DNA of 64,000 nt from Rhodoferax sp. PAMC 29310 (GTDB taxonomy: Bacteria; Pseudomonadota; Gammaproteobacteria; Burkholderiales; Burkholderiaceae_C): assembly GCF_017948265.1 (NCBI RefSeq), contig NZ_CP072852.1:3782001-3846000 (forward strand), in the 5' to 3' direction. Positions 23,218-36,751 of the stretch are shown piece by piece (positions within the stretch are counted from its first letter, which is position 1; each line of letters opens with the position of its first letter). Both the position numbers and the translations under genes were made by a program. The notes under the pieces are model-generated. The model did no database searches, was not told where the DNA came from, and saw only the letters and a list, made by a program, of their open reading frames with translations.

Positions 23218-23643
23218 GGGCCGAAGCGTCAGCCGAATGGCGCGGGCGCCGCGCCAATTCACCACCGTCATCGCCACCTCCACTTCAAATTGGCCATGGT
23301 CGGCCGAGTGGGCCGTCAGTCGCTGCCACATCTTGCCCAAGGCGTGAAAAGTGGCATAGGCCAGGTTGTAGCCGGGCGTGGTTCGTCCCAACGGCAGCGG
23401 AGTAATCAGGGCCGAGGCGGTGTGGCCGGCCAGGTTTTCAGGGCGCATGCCCAGCATCCGGGCAGCGGCCAGCATCCGGGCAGCGGCCAGCGTGCCGCTG
23501 AGAATGTGCCCGTACAAATCCAACGTCAGCACGGCTGGCCCGTCATTCGCCTCTTGCTGATTGGCCGCGCGTTTGGCCTGCCGGCGGTTGCGCAGGCCGT
23601 AACGGGGCGACGGCATTGAAAGCGGAAAACCGGGCAAGTTCAT
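23164..23643 (-). CDS. Unrecognised protein with internal tandem duplication
   Basis: An open frame of 159 residues starting MNLPGFPLSMPSPRYG. It is rich in Arg and Ala, lacks a signal peptide and contains an 18-bp direct duplication (about 23454-23489) producing a repeated AARMLA block. The final ~18 codons lie antisense to the end of the AEC gene. No family is recognisable. The core (residues 30-140) has ordinary protein composition with hydrophobic periodicity, which favours a real gene, but the overlap and lack of homology keep confidence moderate. Confidence 0.5.
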   Translation of the reverse strand: MNLPGFPLSMPSPRYGLRNRRQAKRAANQQEANDGPAVLTLDLYGHILSGTLAAARMLAAARMLGMRPENLAGHTASALITPLPLGRTTPGYNLAYATFHALGKMWQRLTAHSADHGQFEVEVAMTVVNWRGARAIRLTLRPSGEPTHRHGEGHEGGSS

Positions 23644-23745
23644 GGGTCAAGTCTCCGAAAGACGCTGGAACTCAGGCGGGCCTGCCGCCAGAGACTGGGC
23701 CGTCAAGCGTAGCGTTGGCGCCCCGTTTTCAGAATACCGAGAACC

Positions 23746-23785
23746 CATGAAAACCGCTACCGGCGATCCGGTAGCGGTTTTCATG
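23746..23785 (-). terminator. Perfect 18-bp hairpin at the end of the katG pseudogene
   Basis: An 18-bp perfect inverted repeat (23746-23763 with 23768-23785) has a CGAT tetraloop and core ACCGCTACCGG. On the minus strand it follows the katG-like stop by 20 bp and ends in GGTTTTCAT. The short T-run with mirrored A-run suits a bidirectional terminator between katG and the convergent-side genes. Confidence 0.75.
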
Positions 23786-23804
23786 ATCAACGTTGGCGCG
23801 GGGA

Positions 23805-26000
<2,196 letters not shown>

Positions 26001-26299
26001 GGTGTTCTCCTTCAGTTGTTCACGATCATATGACTCGAGTCTATTGATCCGGCCCTGTGAAATATGAACTGTTCGCGCTGAGCCTGCCGAAGGGCTTCGT
26101 CAGGCTTAGCCTGAACGGAAATGTAGACTACATCGGGCCGGAGCAATAGTAAGACGCGTTATGTCTTCCGGACTCCTGGTATTTGGATTCATCGTCTCTT
26201 TAAGACGAGTAGCGGGTGGGGGATGCGGCAAGAACGGCTCACACCACAAATACACCACCAAATGGAGCGATCTGCCGATTGCCCGGGCTCAGCCATGCC
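26001..26299. other. katG copy 1 upstream region and degenerate spacer
   Basis: About 300 bp upstream of the katG pseudogene. The 20 bp before ATG 26000 carry AGGAGAAC, a good ribosome-binding site, so the translation start of copy 1 is still intact. I see no clear promoter, operator or coding potential in the rest, which borders the Crp-like relic. Confidence 0.4.
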
Positions 26300-26437
26300 T
26301 CATATCTTGGTCGCCAAGCGGGGGCCATCAATGTCAAGCATGCCTTCGTCTTGCATGCGCCGCAGCGTTCGATAAAGCGCCTCGTTCGTCATGCCAAGCT
26401 CGGCGGCCCACGACTTGCGGGCGGCGTTGATCGCACT
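26300..26437 (-). pseudogene. Relic of a Crp/Fnr-type regulator (C-terminal HTH only)
   Basis: On the minus strand an open stretch of 45 codons encodes a winged-helix tail including KSWAAELGMTNEALYRTLRR and EGMLDIDGPRLATKI, ending in TGA at 26300-26302. The pattern (A-x-x-LGM-T-x-E-x-L-x-RTLRR-x-x-x-EG-hydrophobic) resembles the DNA-binding end of Crp/Fnr proteins. A stop codon (26438-26440) lies immediately upstream and no sensor domain is visible, so only the end of the gene survives. It lies between the two katG copies and may be what remains of a linked regulator. Confidence 0.6.
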
Positions 26438-26450
26438 TCAAGCAGACGAA

Positions 26451-26498
26451 AAAAAGCTTCTACCTAGCGCCGGGTTGCCCCGGGCCAGGTAGAAGCTT
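26451..26498 (-). terminator. Rho-independent terminator of katG copy 2
   Basis: On the minus strand the 12-bp perfect stem AAGCTTCTACCT (26487-26498) with AGGTAGAAGCTT (26454-26465) has a GC-rich inner loop with further pairing. It is followed by a run of seven Ts just before the Crp-like relic. It lies 36 bp after the katG stop. A second small palindrome, GACAGGCC with GGCCTGTC (26504-26524), sits between stop and terminator. Confidence 0.9.
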
Positions 26499-26533
26499 CG
26501 CTGGACAGGCCTGTGAAGGCCTGTCGTCCGCGC

Positions 26534-28934
<2,401 letters not shown>

Positions 28935-29972
28935 ATGGAAAAAGAGAACGCAAAAAAGCAAACACTGGAGCAACTTCACGAGCGACGCAATCAAGTCGTG
29001 CGGCTGCACAAAAAGGGCATCAAGATCATGCAAATCGTGGCAATGACAGGGCTGAGCTAGCCGCCCGTTCGGGCCACGATTTACCTCTTTGAGGCTGGCG
29101 GCTGGAGCGCCATTCGATCCGCCTTACGAGGGCGCAGCCGTGGCGATGGTCGTGTGCTCAGCCCAGTGCAAGAAGAGGCTGTTCAAAGAATGATCATTGA
29201 CAAGCGTCCCGAGCAATTCAAGATGGACTTTCACCTGTGGAGTCGGGCTGCTGTTGGTCAATTGATCGAACAAGAATTTGGCATAAAGCTACAGGTTCGC
29301 AGTATCGGTAAATACCTCACCCGCTGGGGCTTCACACCGCAAAAACCAATCAAGCGTGCGTACGAGCAAAGCCCTGCTGCGGTGCAGGCTTGGTTGGAGG
29401 GTGAGTACCCCGGTATTGAGCAGCGCGCCAGAGCTGAAGGGGCCGAAATTCATTGGGGCGATGAGACCGCGCTGGTCAACACGGACGTGCGCGGCAGAAG
29501 CTATGCACCGACAGGCAAAACACCGGTTGCCATGGGCATTGGCGGCACCCGCCAAAAGCTCTCCATGATTGCCACGGTGACCAACCAGGGCAAGACGCGT
29601 TGGATGATCATTGAGGAAGCGTTTGATGCCGACAAGCTCATTGAATTCCTGCAAGCCTTGATCAAGGACGCCGGTAAAAAAGTCTTTCTGATTCTGGACA
29701 ATTTTCGCGTGCACCATAGAAAACTGGTGAAGGCTTGGGTGGCTGAGCACAAAGACGAAATTGAGTTGTTTTACCTGCCCAGCTACAGTCCTCAACTCAA
29801 CCCAGAGGAGCGGCTCAATGCGGACCTGAAGCAAGAGATGGGCAAGCGCGTACCGCTCAGAACCAAGGCCAAGTTACGCGAGGCCGCGAACGATCATATG
29901 GCGATGCTGAAGCAAAACCCTGAGCGCGTTATGGGCTACTTCCAGGATCGTCGCGTTCGCTATGCGGCTTGA
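28935..29972 (+). pseudogene. IS630-family transposase interrupted by an amber codon
   Basis: From ATG 28935 (MEKENAKKQTLEQL) the frame is open for 345 codons except for one TAG at codon 42 (29058-29060), within GLS*PPVRATIYL, where relatives usually have Trp or Tyr. The N-terminal helix-turn-helix is thus separated from the DDE catalytic part. That part is complete: first Asp in HWGDETAL, second Asp in LILDNFRVHH, and final Glu in SYSPQLNPEERLNADL. IS630-family elements insert at TA. Terminal repeats were not resolved. The element is probably inactive unless translation restarts downstream (for example near 29154). Confidence 0.88.
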
Positions 29973-30112
29973 TACTTCACAAGGCTGGATCAATAGGCTA
30001 TTGAAACTGATCAATCCATTGAGTTTTCGCAATGGGGGCGATAGTGTGGAGCAGCTAGGGGCCGACGCGTGCCGCATGGGGGCCGTAGAATTGGCCTCAT
30101 TTTTGCCAGCCC

Positions 30113-31459
30113 ATGCACACCCTTGAACAACTCCGGGCTGGGCAACTGGTCGGCACCCAAAGGCTATCCCTGGCCTGCGGCTTGACTGAATTTCCGCGCG
30201 ACATCTTCGCGCTGGCCGACACCCTAGAAATTCTCGACCTGTCCAACAATGCACTCACCGAGTTGCCGCCCGACCTGCACCGGCTGCATCGCCTGCGGGT
30301 GATTTTTTGCTCCAACAACCACTTCACCGAGTTGCCCACGGTGCTGGGGCAATGCCCAGGCCTGACGATGATCGGCTTCAAGGCCAACCAGATACGCGAG
30401 GTGGCGGATGCGGCCCTGCCTGCGGCCTTGCGTTGGTTGATCCTCACCGACAACCAGTTGCAAGCCTTGCCGGCGTCCATTGGGCGTTGCACCCAGCTGC
30501 AAAAGCTCATGCTCGCAGGCAATCAATTGCGCACGCTGCCCCTCGAGTTGGCCCTGTGCACCCGTCTGGAGTTGTTGCGCATTGCCGCCAATCAGTTGAC
30601 CGAGTTTCCCGCCCTGTTGTTCAAGCTGCCGCGCCTGACCTGGCTAGCCTATGCCGGAAATCCGTTTTGCGCCGAGCTGGAGGCGGCTGCAGAGCCGCCC
30701 TCAACCCCCATTGCCTGGGAGGCGCTGCAGTTGCAGTCCACCTTGGGCGAGGGCGCGTCAGGGGTGATTCATCAGGCGAACTGGCAAGCGGGCGATGTCC
30801 ATGAAGCGGTGGCCGTGAAAGTGTTCAGGGGCGCACTCACCAGCGACGGCATGCCGCAGTGCGAAATGGCCGCCACCCTGCGCGCCGGCCACCACACCAG
30901 CCTGATTCCGGTGCGCGGCGTGGTGAGTGATCACCCCGACGGCGTCTGCGCGCTGGTGCTGGCCTTGATTGACCCCGACTTTGCCGTGTTGGCCGGCCCG
31001 CCCAGTTTGGACTCTTGCACGCGCGATGTGTATGCACCCGGCCTGCGCCTGGATTGGTCGCAGCTGACCGACACGGCGCTGTCCATTGCCTCAGCCGCCA
31101 GTCATTTGCACGCCCAAGGGCTGATGCACGGCGACCTGTATGGCCACAACATCTTGCACAACGGGCAGGGCGGTGCGCTATTGGGCGACTTTGGCGCGGC
31201 CTCTTGGGTGGCGCAGGCCGATACCGCGCACGCCCACGCGCTGCAGCGGCTGGAAGTGCGCGCCTTTGGCTGCTTGCTGGAAGAATTGCTGGCACACAGT
31301 GCGCCTGAGATGGATGAGGCTCCGGGGTGGGAGTCGCTTCGCCTTCTGGCCGGCAGATGCCTGTCCGACAACGTGGTAGCGCGGCCGCTGTTTGCTGAAA
31401 TTGAGCATGCGCTGATGGAGGCTCAAAACGTCTACCTTGACCCTGTTGTTGCTGCATAA
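30113..31459 (+). CDS. Leucine-rich repeat protein kinase fusion
   Basis: A 448-residue protein starting MHTLEQLRAGQLVG. Residues about 20-185 are seven or so leucine-rich repeats of the LxxLxLxxNxLxxLP type, for example LEILDLSNNALTELP and LQKLMLAGNQLRTLP. Residues about 205-440 form a protein kinase-like domain with glycine loop LGEGASGVIHQA, lysine motif VAVKVF, catalytic loop LMHGDLYGHNIL (HGD in place of HRD) and DFG in LLGDFGAASW. No signal peptide or membrane segment is seen, so it should be cytosolic. The catalytic Asp, Asn and DFG are kept, suggesting an active kinase. Substrate and partners are unknown and it stands alone. Confidence 0.87.
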   Translation: MHTLEQLRAGQLVGTQRLSLACGLTEFPRDIFALADTLEILDLSNNALTELPPDLHRLHRLRVIFCSNNHFTELPTVLGQCPGLTMIGFKANQIREVADAALPAALRWLILTDNQLQALPASIGRCTQLQKLMLAGNQLRTLPLELALCTRLELLRIAANQLTEFPALLFKLPRLTWLAYAGNPFCAELEAAAEPPSTPIAWEALQLQSTLGEGASGVIHQANWQAGDVHEAVAVKVFRGALTSDGMPQCEMAATLRAGHHTSLIPVRGVVSDHPDGVCALVLALIDPDFAVLAGPPSLDSCTRDVYAPGLRLDWSQLTDTALSIASAASHLHAQGLMHGDLYGHNILHNGQGGALLGDFGAASWVAQADTAHAHALQRLEVRAFGCLLEELLAHSAPEMDEAPGWESLRLLAGRCLSDNVVARPLFAEIEHALMEAQNVYLDPVVAA

Positions 31460-31510
31460 AGGGCATCGCTTGTATTGAGCTCTGACGCATGTCGAATAAG
31501 CGCAGATAGC

Positions 31511-31643
31511 TATCGAATATGTAGCAATTCTTGCGCTAAAACCCCCACTCTCACCCCCAGCCCCTCTCCCGCCCCGCCGGGCGGGAAAGGGGAGCAAGCA
31601 GCCCTATGTGGGCGCGTGTGGAAGATGCACTGCGCCTTATCGA
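31511..31643. repeat. Dispersed 133-bp intergenic repeat, copy A
   Basis: This stretch starts TATCGAATATGTAGC and ends CCTTATCGA, and aligns along its whole length with 38805-38938. It includes the motif ATTCTTGCGCT, the C/T-rich CTCACCCCCAGCCCCTCTC block, a GC-rich palindrome (CCCGCCCCGCCGGGCGGGAAAGG) and a divergent tail. No open frame is conserved between the copies. It lies between the LRR-kinase gene and the convergent osmoprotectant operon. Confidence 0.85.
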
Positions 31644-31671
31644 CCGGGCGTTGAACGGTACTGGTTGCGGC

Positions 31672-32415
31672 TCAGTGCGCCCAGGCTACGCGCCGGGCCA
31701 GTCGCTCAAACCCCATGTCCACCACCACCGCCAGCATGCCGACCACGATGGCACCTTGCAGCACATAGGCGGTGTTGAAGCCGCTCAGGCCCACGATGAT
31801 CGGTGAGCCCAGCGTTTTGGCCCCCACCGTGGAGGCAATGGCCGCCGTGCCAATGTTGATGATGACCGAGGTGCGCACGCCCGACAGCCACACCGGTAGC
31901 GCCAGCGGACCTTCCACCTGACGCAGGCGCTGCCAAGGCGACAGGCCCATGCCGTTGGCGGCTTGTATCACCGGGGCGGGCACGGCTTGCAGGCCGGTGA
32001 TCGTGCCCTGCACCACCGGCAGCAAGCCATACAGCGCCAGCGCCATCAGCGCGGGCAGTTCACCAAAACCCACGGCCGGCACGGCCAGTGCCAGCACCGC
32101 CACCGGCGGCAATGTTTGCCCCATCGACACCAGCGTTTCCAACACTGGCCGAAATTCCTTGCCGCTGGGCCGCGTCACCCAGACGCCGGCCAGCGTGCCC
32201 ACCAGCACCGAGGCCGCGCCCGACACACCCACCAGAAGCAGGTGTTGCCACAGCAGTTGGGTGAACGGCTCTTGGCGGTAGACCGGGCGCTCCAGTTGGG
32301 GAAACAGGCCGGCAAACAAGGGTTCACTGTGCGGCAGGGCCACCACCATTGCGGCCAGCAATACCGTGGCCCACAGCAGCTTGTCTCGCCACCAGGCGTG
32401 CGGCGCGTTCGTCAT
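31672..32415 (-). CDS. Osmoprotectant ABC transporter permease (YehW/OpuC type)
   Basis: A 247-residue membrane protein starting [15 protein letters not shown], with about six transmembrane segments. The typical binding-protein-dependent permease loop reads [20 protein letters not shown] (about 155-175), and the end is [13 protein letters not shown]. It forms half of the membrane channel of a glycine betaine/choline-type importer. Its start overlaps the ATPase stop as ATGA, so the two are translationally coupled. It is the last gene of a four-gene minus-strand operon with the order binding protein, permease, ATPase, permease, as in E. coli yehZYXW. Confidence 0.9.
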   Translation of the reverse strand: MTNAPHAWWRDKLLWATVLLAAMVVALPHSEPLFAGLFPQLERPVYRQEPFTQLLWQHLLLVGVSGAASVLVGTLAGVWVTRPSGKEFRPVLETLVSMGQTLPPVAVLALAVPAVGFGELPALMALALYGLLPVVQGTITGLQAVPAPVIQAANGMGLSPWQRLRQVEGPLALPVWLSGVRTSVIINIGTAAIASTVGAKTLGSPIIVGLSGFNTAYVLQGAIVVGMLAVVVDMGFERLARRVAWAH

Positions 32416-33368
32416 GGCTTGCCAGCGCGGGCGCGGTTGAACAAGTCGGCGGCGTGAAGCACCCCGGCGTGGGCGCCCGCGTCGTCCAGCAGGTTGAGCG
32501 TGTGGCAGCCGTGCAGGGCCAGCGTGGAGAAGGCCTCGCGCAGTGAAGCGCTGGCTGGCAGACTCGGCCCGGCCTGTGCCGCCCCGGCGCGCGCCAGGCT
32601 GCCTGCGCTTTGCAGTGACAGCAGTTTGATGCCCACGTCACTGCGGCCCACAAAATCGGCCACCTGGTCGTTCGCGGGCTGACACAAGAGTGCCAGCGGT
32701 GTGCCCACTTGCACAATTCGGCCCTGCTCCATCAGCACAATCTGCGTGCCCAGCCGCAGGGCTTCGTCAATGTCATGCGTGACCATGACGATGGTCTTGC
32801 CCGAGCTTTGATGAATGCGCTTCACCTCGTCTTGCAAAGCGGTGCGAATGAGGGGGTCCAGCGCGCCAAAGGGCTCGTCCATCAGCATCACCTCGGGGTC
32901 GCCGGCCAGCGCGCGCGCCACCCCCACGCGCTGCTGCTGCCCGCCCGACAACTGGTGCGGGAAGCGCGCGCCGTAGGTGGTGGGGTCCAGGTCAAACAAA
33001 GTCATCAGCTCGTTCACGCGGGCGTCAATACGTTCGGGCGGCCACTCCAGCATGGTGGGCACCACACCAATATTGCGCGCCACCGTCCAGTGCGGGAACA
33101 AGCCCACCGACTGAATCACGTAGCCCATGCGCAGGCGCAACTCGCGCACTGGCATCTGCGCCAGGACTTGCCCGTCCATCGTCACGGTGCCGCTGCTCGG
33201 CTGTTCCATGCGGTTGATCATCTTGAGGAGCGTGGACTTGCCCGAGCCCGAGGCGCCAATTAGCACCACCAGCTCGCCGCGCCCAATGTGCAGGTTTACC
33301 CCGTCCAGCGCTTTGGGTGCGTCTCCCGAGTGGCCGTAGGTTTTTGAAACGTTCTTGAATTCGATCAC
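32412..33368 (-). CDS. Osmoprotectant ABC transporter ATP-binding protein (YehX/OpuCA type)
   Basis: A 318-residue ABC ATPase starting [16 protein letters not shown]. It has Walker [10 protein letters not shown] (about 38-46), Q-loop near [13 protein letters not shown], signature [15 protein letters not shown], Walker [14 protein letters not shown] and switch His in VTHDIDEAL. After the ATPase core (about 1-240) comes a short, degenerate CBS-like regulatory tail. In the family such tails sense ionic strength. Both neighbours overlap it by 4 bp, indicating translational coupling. It powers import of an osmoprotectant. Confidence 0.92.
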   Translation of the reverse strand: MIEFKNVSKTYGHSGDAPKALDGVNLHIGRGELVVLIGASGSGKSTLLKMINRMEQPSSGTVTMDGQVLAQMPVRELRLRMGYVIQSVGLFPHWTVARNIGVVPTMLEWPPERIDARVNELMTLFDLDPTTYGARFPHQLSGGQQQRVGVARALAGDPEVMLMDEPFGALDPLIRTALQDEVKRIHQSSGKTIVMVTHDIDEALRLGTQIVLMEQGRIVQVGTPLALLCQPANDQVADFVGRSDVGIKLLSLQSAGSLARAGAAQAGPSLPASASLREAFSTLALHGCHTLNLLDDAGAHAGVLHAADLFNRARAGKP

Positions 33369-34570
33369 TGCGCAAACTCCAGGGGGGTTGTGGCCGGGCG
33401 GGTCAGCCCGATCAGAAGTTTGAACACGCCGTCCACCAGCGCGCCCAGCACGACGATGGGCATTACACCCAAGAGCACCAGATCTTGGGCGCTGCTGAAC
33501 AAGCCTTCAAACATCAGGCTGCCCAGGCCGCCGGCGCCAATCAGCGCCGTCACCGCGGCCAGGCCCACGGCCTGAATACTGGCCGTGCGTATGCCGCCCA
33601 GCACCACCGGCAGCGCCAGCGGCACCTGCGCCTGCCAAAACAGTTGTGCCGGGGAAAAGCCCAGCCCTAGTGCGGCCTGCGTCACCGCCGACGGCACCTG
33701 CGCCAAGCCGGCCAGCGTGCCGCGCACCACGGGCAGCAGGCTGTACAGCGTGAGCGCCAGCACCCCCGGCGCCAGGCCCACGCCACTGATGCCGGCGCGG
33801 CCCAGCGCGGGCCAACTCGCGGCCAGCCAAGCCAAAGGCGCCATCAGCAGGCCAAACAGCGCAATCGAGGGAATGGTTTGGATGATGTTGAGCACCGGAA
33901 ACATCGCTCTACCGGCTCGTGCGTAGCGGTGGGCGGCCCAACCCAGTGGCAGGCCAATGGCCAGGGTAAAAAACAGCGCCAGCGCCACGATCTGGATATG
34001 CCGCGCAATGGCTCCCCAGAACTCGTCGCTGCGGTTGGCGTACTCCTTCATGATGGACAGCTCGTCAGCACCGCCGCTGGCCAGCAAAAGTGCCAGCGGC
34101 AGCAAAGCCGCCGTGGCCACTGCGAGGCTGGCCAGCGCGGTGGCCCGCAGCGTTTGCAGTGCGTCAGCCAGCACCAAGCCCATCAGCAGCCAGACCAGCC
34201 ACAGGCCGCTGCCCAGTGACGTGCGGGCAAACGGGGCGTCAGCATTAACCACTTGAATGGCGTGGCTGGCGGCCAGCGCGCCCAAGCCCACCGCCAGGGC
34301 GGTCGCAGCCGCCACGGTGAGCCACAGGCCAAGGCGGCGGGGCGGTGTCAGTGAGAGTAAAAGCAGCGCTGCCAGCAACGCCGCCAGTCCCCAGACCGGC
34401 CCTTGCAGCAGGCTGAAAAACGAGACCGCCTCGCCCGACACCAGGCGGTTCGGTGCCACCCGCAGCAAGGGCAGGCCCAGCAAACCACCCACCGCCATCA
34501 GCGAGAGTGCCGCTTGTGCCGCCCGCCAGCGGGGCTGGTTGGCGGTGTTCAGGGGCCTAGCCACGGTCAT
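33365..34570 (-). CDS. Osmoprotectant ABC transporter permease (YehY type, long)
   Basis: A 401-residue permease starting MTVARPLNTANQPRWRA. The first ~170 residues add several extra hydrophobic segments before the standard ABC permease domain (about 190-390). That domain has the loop ALGLGFSPAQLFWQAQVPLA and ends in [16 protein letters not shown]. The long N-terminal region is characteristic of YehY compared with OpuCB-like proteins. It starts 30 bp after the binding-protein stop and overlaps the ATPase start by 4 bp. With the second permease it would form the heteromeric channel. Confidence 0.9.
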   Translation of the reverse strand: MTVARPLNTANQPRWRAAQAALSLMAVGGLLGLPLLRVAPNRLVSGEAVSFFSLLQGPVWGLAALLAALLLLSLTPPRRLGLWLTVAAATALAVGLGALAASHAIQVVNADAPFARTSLGSGLWLVWLLMGLVLADALQTLRATALASLAVATAALLPLALLLASGGADELSIMKEYANRSDEFWGAIARHIQIVALALFFTLAIGLPLGWAAHRYARAGRAMFPVLNIIQTIPSIALFGLLMAPLAWLAASWPALGRAGISGVGLAPGVLALTLYSLLPVVRGTLAGLAQVPSAVTQAALGLGFSPAQLFWQAQVPLALPVVLGGIRTASIQAVGLAAVTALIGAGGLGSLMFEGLFSSAQDLVLLGVMPIVVLGALVDGVFKLLIGLTRPATTPLEFAQ

Positions 34571-34600
34571 GACCGCCCCAGTGAGGCGTCACCGCCCGGT

Positions 34601-35524
34601 TTATTTCAAAAGTCCTTTGGACTTCAGGAAGTCCGAGGCGACTTTTCGGGCGTCCTGGCCTTCCAGCTGAATCTTGGCGTTCAGGCCTTGCAGCGTGGGG
34701 CCGTCCAGCAGTTTGAACACCGGTGCCAACGCGTCTGCAATTTTTGGGTTTTGCTTGAGGGTGGCTTCGCGAACAATGGGCGCAGGCGCGTAAATGGGTT
34801 GCACGCCTTTGGGGTCGTCCAGAATCACCAGGCCCAAGGCGGCCACAGCGCCGTCGGTGCCATAGGCCATGGCGGCGTTCACGCCGGAGGTTTTTTCGCC
34901 GGCAGCGCGAATCGTCACCGCTGTGTCGCCACCGGCCAATGTCAGCAATTGATCGGGCTTGAGCTTGAAGTTGTAGGCCGTCTGGAAAGAGGGCAGGGCG
35001 TCTGAGCGCTCTACAAACTCGGCCGAAGCTGCCAGCTTGAATTGCCCGCCCTTGCCCAGCCACTGACCCAGGTCGTCCAGTGTCTTAAGTTTGTTTGGCG
35101 TGGCCACGTCTTTGCGAATCGCAATCGCCCAGGTGTTGTTTGCGGGCGAAGGTGCCAGCCAGACAATTTTGTTTTTCTCAAAGTCTAGCGTCTTCACCCG
35201 TTCGTAACCCGCTTTGGCGTCTTTCCAGACCGGGTTGGACTCTTCACCAAAGATGAACGCGCCGTTGCCCGTGTACTCGGGGTACAGGTCAATCTCACCG
35301 GCGGTCAGGGCGCCGCGCATGACCTTGGTGTTGCCCAGGCCGGATTTGTTCTCGGTCTTGATGCCATTGGCTTCCAGCACCAGCACGATCATGTTGCCCA
35401 GCAACTTGCCCTCGGTGTCGATCTTGGAGCCCACGCGCACCGGTGCGCCTGCCTGCGCCAAAGCGCCGCCCACAGCGAGTGAACCGGCCAGCAACAGCGC
35501 TGTTCTACGTTGGATGAGTGTCAT
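34601..35524 (-). CDS. Osmoprotectant-binding periplasmic protein (OsmF/YehZ type)
   Basis: A 307-residue secreted protein starting MTLIQRRTALLLAGS, with a signal peptide cut near GGALAQA. The mature part carries the OpuAC-like stretches RVGSKIDTEGKLLGNMIV and GEIDLYPEYTGNGAFIFG, where YPEY(T/W)G is a ligand-box hallmark, and the second lobe ends with ASDFLKSKGLLK. It captures a quaternary amine such as glycine betaine and delivers it to the permeases encoded downstream. ATG 35524 was chosen since upstream codons lack a signal peptide. It is the first gene of the operon, divergent from pirin with 226 bp in between. Confidence 0.9.
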   Translation of the reverse strand: MTLIQRRTALLLAGSLAVGGALAQAGAPVRVGSKIDTEGKLLGNMIVLVLEANGIKTENKSGLGNTKVMRGALTAGEIDLYPEYTGNGAFIFGEESNPVWKDAKAGYERVKTLDFEKNKIVWLAPSPANNTWAIAIRKDVATPNKLKTLDDLGQWLGKGGQFKLAASAEFVERSDALPSFQTAYNFKLKPDQLLTLAGGDTAVTIRAAGEKTSGVNAAMAYGTDGAVAALGLVILDDPKGVQPIYAPAPIVREATLKQNPKIADALAPVFKLLDGPTLQGLNAKIQLEGQDARKVASDFLKSKGLLK

Positions 35525-35630
35525 GTGGAGGTCCCTGTGAGTAGAAAAAAAAGGATGACGATACCGCACCCGGTAGCGCTTTGTCTTTTTTAGGGTCAAA
35601 AGTGGCTGTGGTCCCCGTCTGCTGTGCAGG

Positions 35631-35655
35631 AGTAGCTATTCAATTCATAGTAATT
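35631..35655. repeat. Short AGCTATT...ATAG palindromic repeat
   Basis: AGTAGCTATTCAATTCATAGTAATT contains inverted arms CTATT.../...ATAG and belongs to the set of similar short sequences at 31505, 39238, 41741 and 43881. It lies in the promoter region between the osmoprotectant operon and pirin. I recall similar motifs being frequent in Comamonadaceae genomes, but could not check this. Confidence 0.5.
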
Positions 35656-35750
35656 CGACGGTTGGGATGCGGTGCAGCGGCAATCAGAGTAGATTGAGCG
35701 GCTTGGGTCGGGCGCCAGCGGGGTGCCTTTCCGCCAACTTTGGAGCATTC

Positions 35751-36632
35751 ATGAGCAGCATCCCCCAACTTCTCAAAGGCCACGAAAAAGACCTGGGCGG
35801 CGGCTTGGTGGTGCACCGCTACTTGCCCAGCGCCGTGAAGCAGTCGGTGGGCCCGTTTATCTTCTTCGACCACTTTGGCCCGGTCGATGTGCCCGCCCAC
35901 GCCCAGCACGACGTGCGGCCCCACCCCCACATCGGTCTGGCCACCGTCACCTACCTGTTTGAAGGCGCCATGGACCATCGCGACAGTCTGGGCACTTTCC
36001 AGCGCATCGAGCCTGGCGCCATCAACTGGATGACGGCCGGGCGCGGCATCGTGCATTCAGAGCGCACTCCCAAAGACCTGGTGCCCGTGTCGCACCGCAT
36101 CCACGGCCTGCAACTCTGGGTCGCCTTGCCCAAAGCGCACGAAGAAGTTGAACCCAGCTTCACCCACACCCCGCAAGCCGATATTCCCGTGGTCCAAGTC
36201 GGCGCTGCCACCGTCAAAGTGCTGGTCGGCAGCGCCTTTGGCCACACCTCGCCGGTCGCCACGCTGGCGCCCACGCTGTACCTGGATGTGACCCTGCCCG
36301 CCGGACAGACACTGACCCTGAGCGACCTGCCGCCCGAGGCCGCCATTCACCCCATCAGCGGTGAAGTGGCCATTGACGACGTGCCACTGGAGGGCGGCAA
36401 CATGGCCTTGCTGGCACCCGGCACCCCGCCCGTGATCAGCGCCAGGAGCGCCGCGCAGTTCGTCGTCATCGGCGGCGAGCCCCTGGACGGCCCCCGCTTT
36501 GTTTCATGGAATTTTGTGTCGTCCAGCGAAGCCCGAATCGCCCAGGCCGGGGAAGACTGGGTGGCTCAGCGAATGGGGCAGGTGCCGGGAGAGACGGAGT
36601 GGATTCCGTTGCCGGGGCCGCAGTTGGTTTAG
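35751..36632 (+). CDS. Pirin-family cupin protein
   Basis: A 293-residue bicupin starting MSSIPQLLKGHEKDLG, with GGAG 7 bp before ATG 35751. The N-terminal cupin holds the metal ligands of pirins in RPHPHIGLATVTYLFEG and the Glu in GIVHSERTP. The second cupin (about 170-280) ends near IPLPGPQLV. Pirins bind iron; some act as quercetin dioxygenases or redox-dependent regulators. No neighbour hints at the role. It is transcribed away from the osmoprotectant operon. Confidence 0.92.
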   Translation: MSSIPQLLKGHEKDLGGGLVVHRYLPSAVKQSVGPFIFFDHFGPVDVPAHAQHDVRPHPHIGLATVTYLFEGAMDHRDSLGTFQRIEPGAINWMTAGRGIVHSERTPKDLVPVSHRIHGLQLWVALPKAHEEVEPSFTHTPQADIPVVQVGAATVKVLVGSAFGHTSPVATLAPTLYLDVTLPAGQTLTLSDLPPEAAIHPISGEVAIDDVPLEGGNMALLAPGTPPVISARSAAQFVVIGGEPLDGPRFVSWNFVSSSEARIAQAGEDWVAQRMGQVPGETEWIPLPGPQLV

Positions 36633-36751
36633 TCGCTACTTGTCTTTGGCAGCGATTAGCGGCAGACTTCTTATGGATGCCGTTTATCTGAATGTTTGCC
36701 GGTCAATCCAACTGTTCCAATTGATATGACCGTCGTCAAATTCGACGGCTT

